Below, piece by piece: positions 21,965-34,900 of a stretch of DNA of 64,000 bases (the first letter of the stretch is position 1; each line of letters begins with the position of its first letter). A model generated the notes under the pieces. That model was not told where the DNA came from, made no database searches, and saw only the letters and a program-made list of their open reading frames with translations. The stretch is from Engraulis encrasicolus (Eukaryota; Chordata; Actinopteri; Clupeiformes; Engraulidae), in NCBI RefSeq assembly GCF_034702125.1, contig NC_085880.1, positions 14,306,975 to 14,370,974 of the forward strand, given 5' to 3'. Position numbers and translations under genes: made by a program.

Positions 21965-24900
21965 CTGACCATGGAGGGGAAACATGGGTATGTCCATGAG
22001 CCTCGTACATTTCTGAAGTGAAGACTATCCTTTGTCCAGGTCAACTTAGTTACGTGAGATTATTTGAGGGCATCTTAGTTACGTGAGTTTAGTTGAGAGC
22101 AAGTTACAAACTCTTATGCCGAATCCAGACCTGGTAGCGTGGGTAGCAGAAGAAGTTTCGCCTTGAATTCGCTGTATTCGCTCGAGACGCAGCATTGACA
22201 TGTTTGATTCAGCTAATCACATAACGGCTCTGGCTTGAAACCCTGGGACATTCGGAGATATGAACGTTCCGATTGGTTTTCGCCGAACAGCGTCAGAGCG
22301 AATTCGCCTGCGATTAGATTTAGTTTAATCGTCAAAATTCGCTCTGGTCGTGCAAGAAGCTTCGCTCCTGGCGAATTCGCTTTGGTAGCGCAGGTCGCGT
22401 GCCCTCCATAGAGAAATAGTGACTTCCGTCGCTTCGTTCGCTCCTGGTCTGTACACGGCATTAGAGCTTTAGAAGATGTTTCTTGTCTTCATCTAAAAAA
22501 AGAAATCCAATTGCCTACACCTGAACTCCTTGGACCCACAAATGTATACTGTTAGACTTCAAGTCATGCACCAGCCTAGTTATGAATGGCTGACACATTA
22601 ACACACTTACAGGCACTACGCTGAATTCCACCTTGTCCTGCAGGCGAAGTCGTTTCTCCTCCATCACTTCGCTAAACAGGAAGTAGAGCCTTGCATTGTG
22701 GGCGTCCAGCTGGGGCTTGATGTGTCCAAACTCACCTGTACCGCTGATGGCCACCACCACACCCTGAAAGCACATCAGACACAACTCATGACGCATGTGC
22801 ATCATAACCTTACATTGCGATTAGCTGAGGCCTTTTGTCCAAGCGACTTAGTCATATCACAGGCTGTTGGTTACATTCCCTGGTGTAACATGAGGTTAGG
22901 TGGCTTGGTCAAGTTATGCAGTTAACCTGCAGTTATGGATGCAGGGCTTGACAGAGGCACCTTTCAACCAGCCGAATGCTGGTAAAACTAGACTGTGGCT
23001 ACTAACAATTTCAGTCTGACTAACCACTTTGACAGGCAGTCTTTGGTACGACACATCGCAGTAATGGAGCACCTATTGTTTGTAATGAAGTTTGAGGTTT
23101 ATCGGTTCATTACAAAGATAAAAAAATGACAGCAAAACTGTGGCTAGTAGAAAGGCTGAATGATTCATGAAAAGCAGAAGGTACAGTGGCTGGTGAGAAT
23201 AAAACGTGTGTGTGTGTATGTGTGTGTGTGTCTCCAGACTGACCGTTTTGCGTTGCTCCTGCGTGTCTGCGTCCAGGAAGGTGTCTGGCAGGATCTTCAG
23301 CGCGGTGGCACTCTGGGTTTTGGTCTGGGGGTTGGTGACCAGCTTGAACTGCACCTTGTCCCCGATCAGCATGGTGGCCTTGGTCAACACTTCCCCCGAG
23401 CTGAAGCCCAGCTGCTTCTCTTCGCCCTCCACCACCGCACACAGGCTGCCCTGCAAGACACACAGCAGCGCACGAGACAGTGTTATTTAACAATTTTAAA
23501 CATGCGCGTTCTACAACGCTATGTGACAGGTTAAGGCTGATTTCTCTCATCACCTAGCGCTCACATGGCCTTATATTTGAACAGGTGTGTGTGTGTGCGT
23601 GTGTGTGTGTAGCAGTAGTCGTCTAGCATTATACAATAGTTAGATCCGGTCCAATTATTTCACAAATTGTGATTGGACAATTGGCGTTCTACACGTCACT
23701 AGGAGTGAGGGTATCCTCCAACACTCTATGAATGACTCTCCACATCTAATAATCACTCCGCGACCAAAGATACAAAGTAACTGTAACCAACGTGGTGCGC
23801 GTTGCGCAGCAACCAAAGACAATAACTGGAACTATTTTTCCGGAGCGAAGGAACAAGCAAATAAACAATCAAATAAAGTAATTAAAATAATTTAACATTT
23901 CTTTCAATTAACTAATTGTGTTAGCAAAGGAACTATTGTATAAAAGCAATATAACACTTGTGGTCGTGAGGTTGTTCTGGGACACCCTCACGGGTGTAAT
24001 TACCTACGGCACTCAGCCTGCGGCTTCGTGCCTGCGGCGAATCACACCCGTGAGGGTGTCCCAGAACAACCTCACTCCCACTCGTGTCATATTGCTTAAG
24101 TGATATGGCTGTTTTGACCTCACTTGCCTTGAATCCACGAGCAGGGAGAGTCAGCACAACTCCCTCCAGCATTCCACTGCTGTTGCCACTCTTTTGCGCT
24201 GGTGCAACTTTTTGCACTGTGGCGCCACCAGCCTTTTCAGGTGGCTGGGTGGGCGCAGACTTTTGTGCTGACGTGGCCGTAGGCTTCGGCACTGCGGTGG
24301 CAGCTGGAGCCTTTTGACTTGGTGTGGCCGGAGTCTTCTGGGCTGGGGGGACAGCAGCCTTCTGAGCTGGTTGGGCAGCTGCAGCTTTCTGAGCAATGGC
24401 ACAGGCAGCCTTTTGCGCTGGTTTGGTGGCCAGAGTTTTTTGCGTTGGGGCAGCTGCAGCCTCCTGCACTGGTGTGGCTGATGGTTTTTGTGCTGGGGAG
24501 GCTGCAGTCTTTGGGGCAGGGACGGCCAGAGGCTTCTGCGTTTGGGTAGCTGTAGGCTTCTGCGCTGGGGTGCCAGCAGCCTTTTGAGTTGGGGTGGCTA
24601 AAGTCTTCTGCGCTGTTGCAGCTGCAGTTTTTTGCACTGGGGTGGCCGGAGGCTTCTGGGCTGAGGCGACTGCGGCCTTCTGCATTTGAGCAGTTGCTGG
24701 GGTGGCTGAAGCCTTCTGCGCTGGAGCAGCTGCAGCCTTTTGCGCTGGTTGGGCGGCCGTAGGCTTCTGGGCTGCGGTAGCTGAATTCTTTTGCGCTGGG
24801 GAGGCTGTAGGCTTCTGCGCTGGCGTGGCCGCAGCGTTTTGCGCTGGGGCAGCTGCAGCTGCAGCCTTTTGCGCTGGCGTGGCCGCAGCCTTTTGCGCTG

Positions 24901-27900
24901 GGGCAGTTGCAGCCTTTTGCGCTGGGGCAGTTGCAGCCTTTTGCGCTGGGGCAGTTGCAGCCTTCTGCGCTGGGGCGGCCGCAGCCTTCTGCGCTGGGGC
25001 GGCCGCAGCCTTCTGCGCTGGGGCAGTTGCAGCCTTTTGCGCTGGGGCAGTTGCAGCCTTCTGCGCTGGGGCAGTTGCAGCCTTCTGCGCTGGGGCAGTT
25101 GCAGCCTTTTGCGCTGGGGCAGTTGCAGCCTTTTGCGCTGGGGCAGTTGCAGCCTTTTGCGCTGGGGCAGTTGCAGCCTTTTGCGCTGGGGCAGTTGCAG
25201 CCTTTTGCGCTGGCGCGGCCGCAGCCTTTTGCGCTGGCGTGGCCGTAGGCTTTTGCGCTGGCTGAGCGGTTGAAGGCTTCGACCCCGTTTCCACTGGCTG
25301 AAGAATAGAAGGAAAGCAAATACAAACAATAAAATGAAAACTATGTACAATCCCCCCCTCCCCATTTTATTAGCATTATTATATATTTTGCTAGCTATTA
25401 CTAAAATTCAGAGCCTAATTTTCCTGCAATGGAAGTATGGTGTATATGGTGTAATATGTAATAATAACCATTTAAGAATCAATCTCTTGGCACTCGCATA
25501 GCCACATAGAGTACATAGCATAGTATAGCAATTCTCTCTTACCTTCTCCTTAGGGGCAACCTCCTTGACCTTGCTGGCGTCCTGTGCGACCTTGGGGTGG
25601 TCACGAGGGCTGAAGGTCACAGAGCCCTGGGGAAGCTTCAGCAGCCGAACAGCTCCCCCCTGGAAGTCCGAGGAACAAGATTGAAGATGCACAAAATACT
25701 TGCAATACGTTTAATTTAACAGAAACAAGGTGCACTGGACAACACCATGTCGTGGGTCACAAGTAATTAGCAACTGAGATTTTTTTGCTACGTTGTGGCC
25801 AAGGCACTATTTAACATGCGCATTACAATTAAATCACCTTAGTGTCACTCTCCCGCAAAGGTACATTTTTAAAAGCATATATTGTTGATTTAAACTATGC
25901 AATCATAATGAGGATATGATGCAGTCCAGTCACAAACATACTGAAATTCCACTTCCTGTTTGGAATTTAAATTCAAATTCATACTGAAATTCAATAAATG
26001 AATTGGAATGTTGGGCTCATTCTCAATTCAATTCTGTATTTTGTACAAGACTGATGCACAATGGTGGAGAAGCGTAGGGATGTGTAGCGGTGCAGCATGC
26101 TTATGCGTCAGGATGTGTTGACTATGTAAGCCCCCTTAGTCTTGAACTCTCTTACCTCCACAGAGGTGAACTCCACCTCGTCCATGACCTTTAACTCATC
26201 CCCACTCAGGTTCTCGTGGGAGTCGCCCTTGATACTGTTGTAACTCTCGGACATGATCGTCAGCACATTGTAATGGATGTCCATGACCATTCCCTGGTTC
26301 AGGAACACGAAGGGTTAAATATTAAGTGTGGCTTAGCGTCACACAATTGAATAACCTGGTTTTACGCACCCATCCACTTTATGTCGGGTGAACGCCCCTT
26401 TAGGAGATCTTCGGTTAGGACACCTTCAGAGTCCTGAGGTTGAGTCCCCTTAGCGCTGTAGATGGCGGTAGCACACTTCTTGTGCAAATACCTCAAAAGA
26501 AGAAGAAGAAGGAGGGGACAACGTCCCTTTAGGAGACCCGAATTGAGCACACTCTTTTGCATTGGGTGGGCGGGTTTTGAATCCTCTTTATTAATCCAAC
26601 CTCTTTGGTTTAACATTTCATGTTTAACGGAAATTCAACTCAAAATGTTTAATCTCTATCCGCGATGGAGAGGTCTTGTGAAGTAGCCACACAAAAGTGT
26701 ACACTTCTGATTGGCCCACTGTCAATAAGGTGAGCAAGCAATTCCATGTCCGCCCACGTCTTCGTGGCTTCACCGCTAGTTCTAGTTGTTTCCATTGATG
26801 AACTGAGGAGAAAAAAGACTCGCTATAAGCTAAAGAAACATTCCGTAGGCAAGTGCTAAAAATTTGCAAAGTCAGGGCTAAAATCCATTGCAAAGCCTCT
26901 CGAGAGGACACGCATGGGTTCTCCTCTCTTTTCCATTTGACAAATGTTTTCTGGTGTGCGAGAAGAACTCAAGTTATGCAGAAACGTTGCACACAGGTCG
27001 TCTTAAAATAGTTACACAGATAAATAACAATGAAATTCCACAAATTTATGGAAATTTTCCCAAAGAAACCACTCAGTGAACTGGCTGGTAAAGTAGCAAA
27101 CACTGGGGCAAACATCGTCTAAGAGAGAAAGATATGTTAAAACCCGCCCATCCAATGCAAAGGAGTGTGCTCAAAATTCGGTCTCCTAAGGGGGCGTTGT
27201 CCCTCTTTCTTCTTCTCTTTTCGTGGTGTTTGCACAAGACGTGCGCTACCGCCATCTACAGCGCTAAGGGGACTTATTCTCAACCTCAAGACTCAGAAGG
27301 TCTCCTAATCGAAGGTCTCCTAAAGGGGCGTTCACCGACATAAAGTGGATACCGGAAAAGAAGCCGCCTGATTTATCTCTCTCTCATATAAAATTCTCTG
27401 ACGGTGGATTGCAGTTTATGGTGATGAGGAGAGACGACAAGCACGAGGGGGAGGGGTCAGCGGGGGAGATAGCGACCATCTCTGTTACCAAGCAGCTGAG
27501 CTGGAACGCTGAGGACGTTTAAATGTTTTTTCCCCAGAATTGAAATATTGTTAATATATTTGACTCACACTTAAAGCAAATGTAATTAAATAATAACTTA
27601 ACGGAAGATGAATAATAAATACAAAATATATAATTATAAAAATCTTTTTTTATTATCATCTCCCCCCCACAGCTCACCTTCTGCCTTTTCTCCTTGGTGA
27701 ACTGGAAGGAGAGTGGCACCACGGCCCTGACGTTGGTGGCCTTCTTCTCCCTAGAGAGCAGGTCCGTGACCAGCTGAAACTCCACGCGGTCGTGCTTGAA
27801 CAGCGTGCCAGTGAAATCCCCGTTGCCGAACGGCAGTGGGTCCAACTCCCCCGACAGGTCAGAAGTGATCATCCCAAAGAACCCCTAAGACAAAACCACA

Positions 27901-28837
27901 CAGGCCACATTTACATGATCTTATGAACAACATTAGACAATTTTGCATTCAATAACTAATAAACGGATGATGTAGATTTTCATAGAGAAATACAAAAGCA
28001 TAGTAAGAGTATGTTTTTGAGGGTGTGAGTGGGCCCCTCACTGGCGCACAATTTTTTTTTTTTTTTTTTTCTTTTTCAAAATTATTCGAGGGCCACAAAT
28101 AGATGCCCCGCGGGCCGCTATTTGAGTATGGGGGATCTAGAACATGCCTTCATTTCAGGCCTCCCAAAAAAGACCATCAAACGGCTTCAACTAATCAAAA
28201 ACGCAGCAGAGAACAAAAATGATTAACCACATTACCCCAGGTTTCAGATCACTGAATTGGCTCCCAGTGAGCTACTGACATTACTTCTTGTGTTTAAATC
28301 ATTAAATGGGATGGGACCCAGCTACCTACTGGATTTGCTTGAGCTGTATGATCAACTTGTTGGCAATATAAAATATCAAGAGTGTGGAGAGCTGCTAAGC
28401 TGATAGTCTTTGGAATCAAGTTCCAGAGAACTTAAAAAATGGTCTTGAGTCTGGATTTAAAACTAAGATATTCTCAGGTGCTTTCTCTTAGTCATCCAAA
28501 TAATTAAAATTTGATTTTAATATTTTAAAGGATAACTTCTCCCAATTTCAATCTGCTGTTGTGTTGCTTACGCTACCCTTGACTTGTCAGTACCCGGTGA
28601 TGCTGCATTTCAGCCCTTTCTGAGATCTGAGCTATTCTAATGGGGGCAGATTTTGTTTACATTCAAAATGTTCTTAACATAGGCCAACTCCAAATATTAT
28701 CCCAAAAGGCATCGCTGTTTGTTTATTGTCTGCTGATGTTGCATACAACATACACCTGCCACCATTACAATGATTGAATTGCATTTGTGTATAAAATGCG
28801 CTATACAAATAAAATTGCCTTGCCTTGCCTTGCCTGG

Positions 28838-28920
<83 letters not shown>

Positions 28921-31900
28921 CACCTTTGAGGAAGTATGTGCTTTGATGATGACTCCAGGCAGGAAGTCGGGGTCCACCTGCCCTGTTCCTCCAGGGGCCA
29001 CCTTCACATCTGTGGCAACCTCCTTTTTTTGGAACCCACCCTAGATATCATACAAGTTATACACACATGATACACATTATATACTACAACACATACACAC
29101 ACACACTTAGGAATTACATGAAGCAAGTATGTCTACTCTACTTGACACTACCCACAAAACAATGCAGTACCATCAGTGCTTAAAATCACAAATATAAAAC
29201 GTGAAAAACATAGAACAATTCCACTGACCTGCTTGAAGACGGTGAAGTGCACCTTGACGCCAGGGATGAGGAACTTGTGGTGGTCATAGAAGGACGGGAA
29301 GTTGAAGGGAAAACTCTTCAGGTCATCTCTTTCGATGATCCCCTTTGCCTCCTGCATGAAGACATACATGACATGTTGGGCCATGCAATGTTCGTTGAGG
29401 ACGTTGAATCCCAAGGCTGCACTGTTGCATTAGCCTTGAAGGTTATTTGTGAACTTGTGTAGAGAGTTTTTTTTTTTATAAAAAAAAAAACACTTTTATC
29501 TAACTTTTATTTAACGCATCTGTAGTAATGTTAAGAATAAACCTTGTTTTTTTTCTTAGTGAACTTCACAAAATATATGGGCTATAATGTAGATAGTACT
29601 TGGGATGGGGTTATCGTTGCCTGTTGTTTCTGATGGGGCGGCAATTTGTGTGGCACCCCGGAACCCTGCAAACTCGTCAAAGAAAAAAAGGTGACAGTGT
29701 ACAACGGGGGTTCTATTTCTATTCACGTGAATGACCTAATTGGCCGGGAAAAAGGTGACTGTCACCAAAAGGTGACGAGTTTGCAGGTATGCTCACTTCT
29801 GGAAGATTGGCAAGGGGTAAGCTGTGTTATTTTTTCCTCCGTGTCACAAATTATTTTATGGTGTTTCTGTGCTTTAATTTCTCTGTTATTTTACTGATCT
29901 TTGATGGGAAGATATTCTGTTACGTTTGTGTGGATATTTTAGCTGTTATTTTCGCTCAAAATATGTAAATTACCGCTGTTAATGTCCGCGATCGTTATGA
30001 AGTTAACAGGTGCTAACGAGCCCATTGTGTCACAGGAATGTCGTTTGCTTCGACCCCTTGCAGTGTGCATCATTGTGTCCACCCTGTCTGTTGTTACAGG
30101 TATGTGCTAATGTATGAAAGAGATCCCTGTAGTATTTTTGGTGATGTACATAGTGTTTTCTTTTGGTTTTTACTGTGTAAACTATACGATCTAAGTGCTT
30201 TGGTTTCTCTATTATTACACTGTAAACAGTAGCTTGTCTAGCTGCTGTAGTGTTGTCTCACTTCTGGAAGATTGGCAAGGGGAATGCCGTTTGCTTCGAC
30301 CCCTTGCAGTGTGCCTCATTGTGTCCGCCCTGTCTGTTGTTACAGATTGGGAGTAAATAAATGCTATTGGATCGAGACCCCTCATCTCTCCTGCCTCTTC
30401 AATCATCCAAAGACTTTCAATTTTTGTTATTTTGATGTAATGGTCGGTTCATGTCCGTTACACATCTCAATGGGACATTCCATCCTGCCGTGGTATAATC
30501 AAAGATTCTTTGAATTCATAATGGACCGTCTGTGGTATAATACTAAACTAAACAATAACTGTAGCCTGTGATACTACTTTGCGTTTGCTTTAGGGCATGG
30601 CTTCTGCTCGCTCATCGAACTATAGGGACTGCAAGGAATTACTTAATTTCTCCTAGTGGTGGGCTATCTACAGCATTCCAGCCATTGGGGTGTCTCTGTG
30701 TGTGAATAGCTCTCCTGAGCAATAATGTGGTCAACCTTGTCCGATTACAAGCATCAACACTGATTTTGACTGCAGTGCCAGCCGTCTGCTCTAACCAAAC
30801 TTGCTGCACAGATAAAGCTTTGATTACTGGACAGATTCAATGTATCCAGTAGGATTATCTACAAGCTGTGAGGCTAAACCACCCCCCCCTCCCAGGACAA
30901 AAAAAAACAAGAAATGTAACACTAGAGTTTATCTAGTTGCCATGGCTGCCTTGTGTTGAGTAGTGTGAAGTAGGCCTCTAAAAAAGGGGAAGTGTTATTG
31001 GCCAACCATATGGTGATTACATTGCTCTGAAACCGTGTCTGATGATAATGTATGGGTGGATTATTTGTGTCAAGTGCCGGTTAGCCATGAGCGGCTAGCT
31101 TCCGTCGTCCTGAACAAATAAGTAACAGTATTCCGTACACCTGGTTTACCTTAAAATGGCGCATTATCAATGATTTTCATGCAATTATAATGGTGGTGTG
31201 TTTGTTTGTTGTCAAACTATCCCTTCAAAACAGAGTTTGAATGACTACAACACGATAAAGATAACTTTGAAGGCAGCATGCATGCTAGTAGCCGGAACTA
31301 GCTTGTTGCAACCTTATTGCAACAAGCTACATTGCAGCCAAAAACGGCATGGTGTTCTTTTTTCTTACTTAATTTCTTGAAGCAAACAACATTGTTCACT
31401 TCAAAAAAGCAGTGCAAAAAAGCAGTGTGCTGCAGTGTTTCTCATACATTGAGGAAACTATGGCGGGTATTACTGTACTTAATGTAGTGTAGTCTTCATT
31501 AACTACTTCCGCAACCAGGGCGAACAGTCTTTATCAACTATGAATTGAACCGATTTCATTCTGATCTAGTACAACTCAACTTAATTGACAACTTCACCCT
31601 TTGGGGTGCATGAGGGAGGCGACTTAAAGGTACACTGCGGATCATTGAAACTGTGCTGCCTATTTCCGAATTTGATCTTTTCATTAATAATCAACCAATA
31701 TTTACTAGTATGACCAAAGGACAGTAATTTTTGCAGCTAAAAATGCCCATTTCTGGAAATTCAAAACTATGGAGAAGATCCCCCTTTTATGTATGAAAAA
31801 TGTAATTTCCCAGTCATAATGACTATTCAGAAATTGATGGTGGTGGTGAGTATTCATGAAAAAGGTAGAATTTGTGAATGGGCAGTAAGAATTCTGGAAA

Positions 31901-34900
31901 CAAACAAGCAAAGATTTTACACAGTGCACCTTTAAAGTCTTCCACAACATGCGCTCATGTAATTCTTATACATTAATTGCTAATGTGCCTCAAACACATC
32001 TCTTACTCACCCCAACGAAGGCAATGACTCCTTCAAAACGCCCTGGCGGAAGCCTGCACACAAACAAACAAACAAACAGGTAAGCGTAGAGAACATCATA
32101 CACACCTAGAAACAGAAATCATGCATCCAAACATATCGCACGCACATTCACACGCTCAGGCATTTGAGGAGAGCCTCTCTCATGACAACATTTCTGTGTT
32201 TGGAGCAGAGGTCACACAACAGTCACACTGCAAACACAGGACGAATCTTCAAGGAGCCAAGTAAAAGAAGTGTACTTCTTGGCAGCTGTGGTCTTGGCTA
32301 GCAGTGAGTCCGGTCCCTTGGCCTGCGTGTTTGAGGAGGCGGCCTCTGCGACGGGGAGAGGCGTGGGTGCGCAGGGGGGGTCCAAAGGAGCAGACGATGA
32401 GGACTGAGCAGCAGCAGCAGCACCTACAGGGTCTCCCACCTTCATGCAGGGGCAAGAGAGCAGAGCAGGGGCCGGTCTTCAGACAGGTGTAAGCAGCCCG
32501 TTTTGGCCAATTATGCAAGCCTCGCCAATGTCACCTTTCAAATACCTGTATCTACGGTACAATTTCTTTGAGTTGGTCATGAGTCATGTTGCTAAGGTAA
32601 GCATACCCATTAACCCATGTACCCTTTAAGCTTTAAGCACTTTCAACCTTGAGGTCAATTTAAAAAAAGGGAAAATGTGGATTTTATTGTTCATCACCCT
32701 ATCCAATCAAATGGTTTGGTTACTGACAAAATGTTTGCATTTTTATCGTTGAGTTATCCCCGTTGCAAGATTAGGTGTTCGCAGGTGAAAGATGCGGAGA
32801 CAGAGGTTTGGTCAAATGGTTTACACTTCACTGAGATACCACATGTTACAACATTACAACTATAAATCACAGTCATAAGGTTAGAGAAAGCTCCATGGAC
32901 CCCCGGTGCTCTGTATGATGGTCTAATAGGATGCATCCCTAAATTCTGATTGGCTAGCCTCTCCTCTGGCTGCCTAAATCTGCATGTCGTCTAACACCCT
33001 TTGACCCAGTGGCAGTTTGATAATATATCACAGTTGATTTAGCATCAGGATGTCTGGGGTGTCTTTGTGGTTTTCCTTACTTACAGATGGCTTGGCTAGC
33101 CCTGTCTTTATGCTTGAGTTGACTTCTTTGTACGGTGTGGTTGTCATGCTACAGTATCCATTTCCCTTTAGACCCCTTTTAGTATTTAGCTGCTACGCCA
33201 AGCATGTTACTTGTTTCTACATTCCTACATCTATATTCCTACACCGTCCAAGTGAATACAGTTTCAGGACAGCCGACAAGAAGACGCCTCAAAGCTTTGC
33301 TGTTTTGGGACATGTCCGAAATCATAAAATTTCAGCAAGTTTCAGTCAAATGTTTTGGAAATACATTAATATTATATGAAATGGGGGGTAACTCTAATTT
33401 CTCTCTCTCTATATGGGTGGGAGACGTGACGCCTTGTTTTTTCGTAACATTGGTTAAAAACTTAAAAAACTGTTATTTTCCTTTAAAAAACAAATGTCAA
33501 TGAAAGAAGATGTGGTACATTATGTTTCATATTAGTCTTAAATGAGAAGAAACATTTTTGTTAAGATTTATGTAAAGGTTTATATGTCAAATATCCTGCG
33601 GTGTGACTGTAACATTAATGAAACCTTTATATATAATATATATATAAATTAACCAACAACATTTTGAATAATGTATGAAGCATTTGGCATGATTGCATAA
33701 ATCTTAACTTTAGATTAAGATATGTGAATGTGGAAAAAACTCAAGACAGTAATATTAACTACAAGTTCAATTTCGTAACACAAATTGCGTCCTGTGGGGT
33801 GACATGTATGACAATGTTTGTGAATGGGCAGCTGCAAGGCCAACTACAAGGGTCTTAAATACCTCAGTTATTGGAGAGTGCTTTGGAAGTTTAAGGTGAC
33901 TCTTAACCTCTTAATATGTGCTCATATTGCAATCTTTCTGTCACGCAATGCTTAGGTTCATTTTATGGTGTCCTGTGGTGTGACTGCTCTTATAGGAGGA
34001 AAAAATGTTTTTTATTAATGAAAACGCATATTAAGATTAAACACAATATCATTATCAAGTTAGCATGAGCTCAGATGTCAGTCATGTATACAAAAGGATT
34101 AAAATGGCCATAATGCAGTGAATTCCCTGTGGTGTGACTCCATTTTCCTGCGGTGTGACATGCCTATGCTATGTGTTGATGCAGGACACATTTTCCCAAA
34201 AATGGCAAAAAATAAGGTGAAATTCCCCAGACCACTAAGTGCTTTATTTTTTTCAATTTTTATCCATCATTTTTTTAAGGAATTTGAAAAACTTTTTTTT
34301 TTTTTGCGTTACGCCCTTAAACGTCAACCACCCATATATATACACACTGTATATGGGTGGGAGACGTGACGCCTTGTTTTTTCGTAACATTGGTTAAAAA
34401 CCTACAAAACTGTTATTTTCCTTTAAAAAACAAATGTCAATGAAAGAAGATGTGGTACATTATGTTTCATATTAGTCTTAAATGAGAAGAAACATTTTTG
34501 TTAAGATTTATGTAAAGGTTTATATGTCAAATTTCCTGCGGTGTGACTGTAACATTAATGAAACAATATATAATAATATATGTATAAATTAACCAACAAC
34601 ATTTTGAATAATGTATGAAGCATTTGGCATGATTGCATAAATCTTAACTTTAGATTAAGATATGTGAATGTGGAAAAAACTCAAGAAAGTAATATTAACT
34701 ACAAGTTCAATTTCGTAACACAAATTGCGTCCTGTGGGGTGACATGTATGTCAATGTTTGTGAATGGGCAGCTGCAAGGCCAACTACAAGGGTCTTAAAG
34801 ACTGGCTCCTAACCAGTCAGTACCTCAGTTATTGGAGAGTGCTGTGGAAGTTTAAGGTGACTCTTAACCTCTTAATATGTGTTCATATTGCAATCTTTCT

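Noticed and set aside
24237..25365. Long frames of 362, 255 and 187 codons overlapping the minisatellite exon
   Set aside because: They exist because a 24-bp unit keeps every frame open; only the phase-0 PAQK frame joins the flanking CSD exons.
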